Shown here: piece by piece, positions 56,893 through 64,000 of the stretch | How positions within the stretch are numbered: the first letter of the stretch is position 1 | Layout: every line of letters begins with the position of its first letter | NCBI GenBank assembly: GCA_026874595.1 | Contig: CM049314.1 | Location: 58,514,300 to 58,578,299, forward strand | Length of the DNA stretch: 64,000 nucleotides | From: Sipunculus nudus | Taxonomy: Eukaryota > Annelida > Sipuncula > Golfingiida > Sipunculidae | Direction of reading: 5' to 3' | The notes under the pieces: generated by a model | Databases searched by the model: none | The model's input: only the letters and a program-made list of their open reading frames with translations | What the model was told of the DNA's origin: nothing | Translations under genes and position numbers: made by a program

Positions 56893-58005
56893 CAGTCTAA
56901 CCTCTTTCATTCGCCCCTTGTTCATCCGCCAACGTCACCTATCGCCAACAAATGACAATGTCCCGATTTCCTTATTACATATTTACGCCGGGTGCTTTTT
57001 ACCCAAACATGCCACATTCCCTTGATCATACGCCAACCTACTCATTTCAGCTCTGATTGTCGGAAATATTCGACAAGCAGGGGGGTTATCGTTTAGGCTC
57101 AGCTGAAATGGCAACATGACGTGTTTACAACATGTCACGCCTCAATGGTTATGGATCAAATACCCGGTGCCACTGATTAATTAATGACTTAACACCGGTA
57201 AGTAGTGTAGATAAGTGTCATTTAATGAGGCAAAACATATGAGTAGTTTGGAGCAATTAACAGGGGTACGACGTCAAGCGGCGTATACATATCGTGTACA
57301 GAAAACAGCGAACCCAGGGGGATTGTCCGTAGTGACGCAGTTCGGTGGACGAATCGTGCCTGGGATTCTGTCAGCAATGCAACCATCGGCATTGTTGGAA
57401 ACACAAAGGATTTATACCAGGGGTGACCAGCCAAATGAAACAGATCGGCAGGGGGTTCCTGAAGCAAACAGTATCCTTCCTCTTCTACAATGAGTGACGG
57501 ATTGCCTTGGGATTACCCACAATGCACGCAAGCCTCATCAGGAATGCGTCAATGCCGATCAGAATATAGGAACAGCACAACTTCTGGGCGATCAAGATAT
57601 CATGGGAACAGTGAAAGACAACGATGATACAGCCCGTCCGACCTCTGAACCTAATGAAATAGTTCCCCACTTTCCCTCACATCCGCCGAAGTCCGTCAGG
57701 TCATGAAGACCATCTTATGATATTTCGAGAGCTCCAACTACAGCGAACAGTCCGATATTGACGTATTTTAATGTACCAAAGAATAACAGCTCTTCAGTCA
57801 CAGCTGGCAAACAATGCTCCATTACGGAATTCTTTTTGGGCTAACTTGTTTTTAATATGACTTTTTAAAGACGAGCCTATGAAATGCATGGCCCGATTTT
57901 AGCTACCATGCACATCTCATTTGGACCCCTCGATCAACCGCCACCCTCGCTTACCGCCAACATTTCCCCAAGTCCGACGGTCGGCGAATGAAAGAGGTTA
58001 TACTG
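56893..58005 (+). mobile_element. 1113-bp TIR DNA transposon, non-autonomous, TA target
   Basis: Left end CAGTCTAACCTCTTTCATTC and right end reverse-complementing to CAGTATAACCTCTTTCATTC, flanked by TA on both sides (56891-56892, 58006-58007). A further inner match is CGCC. The paralogous position in copy A (about 9525-9535) reads through without the element. CAGT...ACTG ends and TA duplication suggest the Tc1/mariner-pogo group. Two short frames (57215-57493, 57494-57706, adjacent in the same reading frame group) show no transposase motif that I recognise. Confidence 0.82.
57215..57706 (+). pseudogene. Two adjacent unidentified frames inside the TIR element
   Basis: 92 and 70 codons, separated by one stop at 57491-57493 in the same frame (read-through would join them). 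The first contains GVRRQAAYTYRVQKTANPGG and RIVPGILSAMQ; the second is acidic with TPRPTSEPNE-like composition. They could be a remnant of the C-terminal part of a transposase gene; no DDE triad seen. Confidence 0.3.
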
Positions 58006-60547
58006 TATATGACAAACAGAAATAGCGATGCTAAATCGAAAATAAAAAAAAAGCAAAAAAGAAAAGTTTTTGAGAGCATATGTTCATTGTGATTTAACAG
58101 TATGTCTGCTTCTAGTCCATTTTACCAGTTAATATATAATTTGCTTATTTTAATATATAGTTAGCTGCTGGTCGAATCATGGTCAATCATCGGGTCTTTA
58201 GTGCCAAATAATACAGCCATTGGTTATTGTGTCAAGGTTGAGAAGCCAAGATTGTAAATGTACTTTTTAATAAAACTTTAAACTGATGCACCAATTTCAA
58301 GAAATGAATTAATTCATATCTGCATAATTAAAAAAAAAAAACAAGGACGGGGGGGGGGGGGGGTTAGGTCGATGCCATTGCAAATGATTTAGGTCCAAAC
58401 CGGGGACTAAAGCCCGGAAACCGACTTGCCTAATTCCGTGAAGTCCTGTCTTAGAGACTTGTCCAATAACGTAATATTACTGGGCCTATATATAGTTATA
58501 ATTACTGGTATAACTATAAGTTAACGAGTACGATTTCAATGACAGTGACGTCGATTTTTTATTCCAAAGTGGTGGTGGCAAGGACTTCCACACACACACA
58601 CACAATCTCACACATTGCAATTAATAATAAGGTTTTAGAAAATAATGTATCATGTAACCGGAATAAGATAGTTCTTAGCCAGGTTTAAACATAATATTTA
58701 ATTGTCAACTCATTTATGGAACCAAAGTCTATAAATCATTTTTTTTAAATAAATTTTCTTTGAAATATATGAATTTTATTCTCCGAAAAGTGGGGGAGGT
58801 GGAATTATAATATTGCCCATCCTCCCCTTGCCATAAAGAAGCGGCATATATATATCCTCTATCCCCCCCCTTATATTGACGGCCCTGTTCAATGTATCAT
58901 GATTATAAATTTTAAAGTCTAAAATTCAAGAAATTCATTTAAATGAAAGCCTTTAATATTTATTTGAATTGATTAATAATAGTTCGTTACATAGACCATG
59001 TGTTAACCAAAAATTAAAAAAAAAGTTTAACACCGTTTCTTTACTTTTGATGAGCTTAATAAATATTTTTTTTGTTATATTTTATAGCATATAATAGTCA
59101 GGATGGATAGACAAATCAATGATATTAGTACAGTGAAATATTTATTACAATCAGTATCTTTTTTCAGGAATAGATAATCTGTATATCGACCATTATGTAG
59201 CATTAAATCCTGTTAAGGAATGACAGTTCAGGAGGAACAGGAAACAACTGTTCCGTTCAGTTTGTCACACGAATGTCAAGGAAACTGCAAATTTTGTTCA
59301 GCAACCAAGCTACCTCTGAGCAAACAACTGTCAGTTTCATTAATTAAGTAGACATTTGCAATTATTTTGAACTGCTGATTACCTCCTTAGGATCTACTAG
59401 TATTTTGCACCTCGCCCGCCCCGCCTAGCATAAAGAGAATGAGTACCGTGACCAGTTGCACTGCGAGCATCAGAATGCCCGTTCTGGGAAACCAGAGACA
59501 GGCAGTGACCTCCCTCTCAACAAATATGCCGGTACGGCGATAGGCAAGTATTGCTTCCCGAAAATACCAAATCAAGTTGCATTTTGTGCCGGGAATGCCT
59601 CAAAACGGTGTGTAAGGTGGTCATGATTTCTGGACTTAAGCCTGCTACCTGACAGCCTTCGGGCTAAAACCCGAAAGCGGACATAAGTTATTTTTGGTAT
59701 TTTTATTGAATCGGGCTTAACTCTTCATCTCGATGGGTTAAGTCACATTCGGTAATTTTCGGGCTTAACTCAGTTTATTTAAACACAACCCCAAGAAGAT
59801 GGTCAACTTATGTTCGTGTGATATCTGGCTGAACGTGGATTAATATATCGATTAATGTCTGCAGTTTTTTGCCTCTGGGTCTATTTGGTGGAGTTTCTTT
59901 GCAATTGAAGCAATTTGAACGAAAATGCAGATTTCATTTGAATGTATCAAAGGGCGTTCAATTAATGACTACGGATGATGTGTACACAGGAAAGTGCTCC
60001 TTCGCTTCCAATTGGTAAGTCTTTATGGTTGAAGAAAGACGATTATGTGAACCATTTGAGTAAGAACAGTTATTGAACTCCATGTAATCACAGCTGCTGG
60101 ATATGGGTTACTCTTTTCATACAGAATTTAAAAAAAAAATAAATGCTTGAGTAAACGTTAATGAAAAATGGTGATAAGTGGTTGTTGAAACTGACTTTTT
60201 ATAACGACACTTGAAGATAAATGTGTAAATAGGAAGCCTACAAGTAAGTGAATATATTTGGATATAAGACTACTACATAAGGGTCTATATTTAATAATTT
60301 GATATATCAAATGATATACCTTGAAATGACATTAATTCCAACTTTTCATGTTAAAGAAATATAAACTTATAAAGAAATATAAATCGTTAACAGTATGCTG
60401 TCTCCATCGTTACCTATGCTTATAAATGTATACCTTACATATTAGGGCTGGGTAATGCCTACAAATTTCGTATTGAAATATATTGCGGTCTGTCTCAACG
60501 TATCGCGATATTTTCATTGTATTAAATTGTTAGTAAATGAGTGTGTT

Positions 60548-60589
<42 letters not shown>

Positions 60590-61036
60590 AAAAATGAGGG
60601 ATATATAATGATTTTTCCTTTTTTTTGGGGGGTATATATTTTTATAATATGTTGTAACTCGGAAATATGGACGTTAATTGTGATCGTCCGCCATAACGTT
60701 ACTCAATACGTCGCGGACGTCAGGATGTCGTATTATATGCCGTATTTCATTTAAAATTTGTATTCGACTTGCAATTTGTTATTCTCCTTATTTTGTAAAA
60801 ACGACTATGATTGGCTTATTCTCACAAACATTGACATCCCATAATATCAACAGCGATGTCAGGATTGATTTTAGGAAGAATTTGACATTATAGTGGATGT
60901 ATAATACAAACAATTGCTCAATATAATGAGGTCACGCTTTTTTTATAAGATAATATTAGATATAAGCCAGATATACCCTGATTTTACCTTTGTAAATGAG
61001 GCATCAGACATGTAAATATGTGTTTGAATGCTCTAG

Positions 61037-61088
<52 letters not shown>

Positions 61089-61376
61089 CTACTGATAGGG
61101 AAAAGATGGTATCGTTCCAATACAGTCTCATTGAATATAAAAGTCAAATATCACACACTCAATTAAGGGAAAATGCAACAGAAATATAATATATGATATA
61201 TTTATTTTATTGTAATAATGCATTATATATGTTTATTTAATTGTCATAATCTACAATAGATATTGTTGAAATGTATAATTTATGTTTTTCATTTTAATAA
61301 TGTAAAGAAATACGTTTACTGTATTTTAACAATATAAAATGCATTTATTATATATATATAATATATATATATAATA

Positions 61377-61425
<49 letters not shown>

Positions 61426-61460
61426 GTGTGTTTGTGTGTGTACAAGAACATGATACGTAC

Positions 61461-61499
61461 CAGTCGTGGCTGCCAGAGTCGAGCAGAGGACACTCGAAC
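61461..61499 (-). CDS. Locus 2 exon 2: signal-peptide end, 39 nt
   Basis: Acceptor GCATTACAG, donor GTACGTAT. Encodes SSVLCSTLAATT between split codons, differing from the locus 1 exon at three residues. Phase 1 on both sides. A long (TA)n tract (61380-61422) follows some 40 bases into the intron, as in locus 1. Confidence 0.8.
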
Positions 61500-64000
61500 C
61501 TGTAATGCAAAATGACGTAAGGCTTTTACTGAATGGTATAGAAAAACTCAATAAACCTCAGGCATTTAAAAATGTTAACAACCCTGTCAAGGGGGTCATG
61601 ATTTTCTGGTTGTTTGCTGGTTTGATTTCTGTTGGCGAAGGTATGCAAGACATTTTCCAGACTGTGATAGCGTCCTGTGCTGGACAAACGTAGATTAATA
61701 ACCGATGTTTACGTGTTGGATCTACTGTTCCTAGATGAATGTCACATGGTAATGTCCCTGAATCCAACCGATCAGTAAATGTTGGGATACTGTTCTCTTC
61801 GTGGAAGGTACTACTACTAGTCCGTAGATAGGAGCAAAATTCTTAATTTGGTGATACAAGCACCAAATTTAGTATGTGCATTTCTCAGGGCATATCTAAA
61901 TCATAAACAATCGTAGGCCAGCGAGAATTTCAAGATGGCAGTCATTTTCTTCTTGAAGGCCGCCATTCGCCGCTCTTATATCAGGCGTTTGGACACAAAT
62001 CATTTGTTCTAATTCCTAGGATTTATTACATGCTCAATCCAATGCAAACAGACAAAGACGTATGCATGCATGCGTATAATATTGTTTTTTAAATACTCAA
62101 CGTAAGTATGTTGACTTTCATAAGAAAATGGCAGTATACCTTCTATATGTTGCTTCGTTGTTTGCTTAATTTCCCAGTTAAACATCTAGGCGTGGTCCAA
62201 AGAAAGCATTTAACTGAATTACTGAGTTAAAGAAATCTTGAGATCTTTATACGTCGTAGTTCACAACCGGATTACCGATATGTGTTTTAACTTGCACTAT
62301 GAAAAAATACACATTTTTGTCACTTAAAATAATGTACAGCAAACAATGTGGACTATTTATAAGGTTTTTAACATCTGAACCCTCAGAGGAAGATCTCTCA
62401 TATTGAAAATGCAAAAATCTTAATGCAACCTTAATGATTATCTTGCGACCAACAGGCTTCCGTTTGCTTCTTTGCGAAGTCACCTGTTCTCATGAAGTAA
62501 GCGATCAGTTCGTGAATAGGTCGAGAAATAACTTCAAACTTCGTTGCTTTCACTTGATGATCTCAAAACTATCGAAATCTGTTCATGATTTCACGATGAT
62601 TTTACGAACATCATGCACATCATGGTAGGGCCTGCGAATATATGACGAAGCCTGTCAGATATTTCGAGACTACGTCAAGAGCAAATCACGACTGGGAATT
62701 CTTGAAACGTTCGCAAGAAATTTCTAACTGTTTTGTTAGCCAATTATTACCATCAAACCTAAAACGAGACCAGCATGAACAGCTGACCATACTTACTAAT
62801 CCCCCTGAATGTTTGCGAGATTTTGAAGCTTGGATAACAAGTGTTAAACTTTTATTTATTATTTTTTCGCATTCCCATTCTTAAATGAATATTTTGCCTG
62901 CCCCTTGAAAACACATTTCTTTGTGAGCCGGTGTGCTGTCATTCAAACCAAAATGCTACAGCTAAAGGTTAAAGTATGAACAGATATTTAACAAAGATGG
63001 AAGTTAATTCACTTAAGTCTGCAGACTATCTTAAGCCCCTTACCCACTGGGTCTGGGACTGTTGGCGACTAGTTGGAAATACAAAAGAGCCAAAGAATAC
63101 GTGAATTAACGACAATTTCAATTTGGAATCATACTGAATTTGTACTTAAGATTAATACACGAATGTCGTAAGAGCCATCTTCAAAATGTTCACCTTGAGT
63201 TTCCATACATGTGTTGCATGATTTTTTTTTTGTGTGCACTTCCGAATGTTTCGCCCACGAGTATGCCTGAAACCCATTTTTCCTCTTATGAGTCACAATT
63301 TAGGTTCCTAGTTCGCCAACATATTACAAAGTTGTTTCATATATCTCACACACTCTAAATAAAAGAAAAAGAAGTTAGGATATTTCTAGGTGGGTTCAAG
63401 ACTATGATGATTTGAGAGAAAATAAGTCGCAGGATTTTTTTTTTAATTTAATCGAGAGGAGAAGCGAGCCTTGCGACTTACGCATGGAAATTGATAATCC
63501 CTTTTTGAGTCTTCAAGGAACCTCCCTCTCCAATGCTTTTCGAAATTTGTCGCACCTTTGTTATTCTAGTAAAAAATGGATTGAACCCGGAACAAATTGT
63601 TATATAAATGTGACCAAGTGTATTTTACTCATAAACCTTTTAAGAATAACATTTCAAAAGTCACAAAGCGTCCCATTTGGGGAAAGTTATTTGCTTTGAT
63701 GATTTAAATTGGCTAATTAACTATAAAGTTTTACTTAACTCATCTATATAATGTCATATTAAGTTTGGTATGTATCGAAGTATCTTAATAGCCAATTAGC
63801 CAATAAAAATCCTCAATTTAAATGAATTTCTCCATTTTTCTTCGGGGGGGGGGGACTTTTGGCATGTCATTTTCAAGAATCGTCTGGTCATTATTAAAAA
63901 AAAATATTTCTGTCGCAATATGTTCCGGGTTTGGCCTAAATTACAAAAAATATGACTAGACTAAGTGAGATACGGGCTTATGCGGACAGCTTTCGCAAGC
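61500..64000 (-). other. Locus 2 intron 1 (partial)
   Basis: No exon recognised; largely homologous to 13.03-15.96 kb of copy A. The exon 1 counterpart is expected to the right of the window. Frames of 60-95 codons here lie on both strands and match non-coding sequence of copy A. Confidence 0.55.

Larger units (their letters stand above)
55969..61460 (-). other. Locus 2 intron between exon 2 and the stalk microexon
   Basis: About 5.5 kb with no exon recognised. Besides the transposon it has a G run (58350-58365), CA repeat (58592-58606) and (TA)n tracts at 60553-60585, 61038-61086 and 61350-61422. Confidence 0.6.
47061..61499 (-). other. Locus 2: secreted stalked protein with three C1q-like domains (exon 1 off window)
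   Basis: Gene-level entry. Exons in transcription order: 61499-61461 (signal peptide end), 55968-55936 (single stalk microexon), 53036-52995 (PT-rich linker), 50064-49097 and 47255-47061 (three C1q-like domains, stop). The first four junctions are phase 1 and the last is phase 0, and the frame is open throughout. The product would be secreted, with a short Thr/Pro stalk and a triple jelly-roll head of the C1q/TNF superfamily, a group strongly expanded in bivalves where members often act as soluble recognition proteins. No collagen-like Gly-X-Y segment is seen. The start exon should lie beyond 64000, homologous to 18461-18497. Confidence 0.8.
55969..63720. repeat. Segmental duplication copy B (paralogous with 8546-15960)
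   Basis: Collinear with copy A; see anchors there. Contains the 1113-bp TIR transposon missing from copy A and lacks copy A's DIRS-like fragment. It carries locus 2 intron sequence and the 39-nt exon. Confidence 0.85.

Noticed and set aside
44285-61551. Frames rich in YIYIYIY or SLSLSL (44285, 54607, 60455, 61348 and others)
   Set aside because: Translations of (AT)n and (CT)n microsatellites.

Overview
This window is animal (metazoan) genomic DNA, most likely from a bivalve or other mollusc. It is AT-rich, full of (AT)n tracts, has short phase-1 exons separated by long introns, and carries C1q-like domains, L1, Ngaro/DIRS and Penelope-like retroelements and tRNA-derived SINEs. Most open frames longer than 60 codons are chance or transposon remnants. 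Species identity is inference. The central content is a pair of paralogous minus-strand genes for secreted stalk proteins. Locus 1 (about 18.5 kb down to 1.1 kb, probably continuing past the left edge) has a signal-peptide exon (18461-18497), a 39-nt exon completing the signal peptide (12992-13030), then 16 tandem microexons between 8545 and 1160. Thirteen or fourteen of them are 33 nt and encode the 11-residue unit VAVPETTAAPT. All have phase-1 boundaries and a length divisible by three, so any number can be included or skipped without a frameshift. Locus 2 (61.5 kb down to 47.06 kb, first exon beyond the right edge) has the same 39-nt exon, only ONE stalk microexon (55936-55968), a PT-rich linker exon with a GC donor (52995-53036) and two exons encoding three C1q-like jelly-roll domains ending at 47061. 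The phases of all junctions fit. The inferred product is a secreted protein with an O-glycosylatable Thr/Pro stalk carrying C1q-like heads, and stalk length differs between paralogs because a microexon-plus-intron unit was amplified. Layout: 1-840 unassigned and microsatellite; 840-8600 tandem array of roughly 480-bp units; 8546-15960 segmental duplication copy A, containing a DIRS-like fragment at about 10.8-12.7 kb; a Penelope fragment at 16.1 kb; a SINE at 17.6 kb; exon 1 and candidate TATA at 18.5 kb; 18.6-26.3 kb sparse, with old repeats; 26361-31167 a degraded Ngaro-like tyrosine-recombinase retrotransposon with A1 / B1-A2-B2 split direct repeats; 31316-31822 the last two exons of a plus-strand BEN-domain-like gene; 33.3-34.2 kb a decayed unidentified coding region; 34469-41149 a full-length-looking but dead L1 flanked by a 12-bp target-site duplication; 44.6-46.1 kb an old interspersed and tandem repeat family; 47.06-61.5 kb locus 2; 55969-63720 segmental duplication copy B, with a 1113-bp TIR transposon at an empty site still visible in copy A. 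Coordinates come from reading the sequence by eye, and exon boundaries may be off by one or two bases. No expression evidence is available here.
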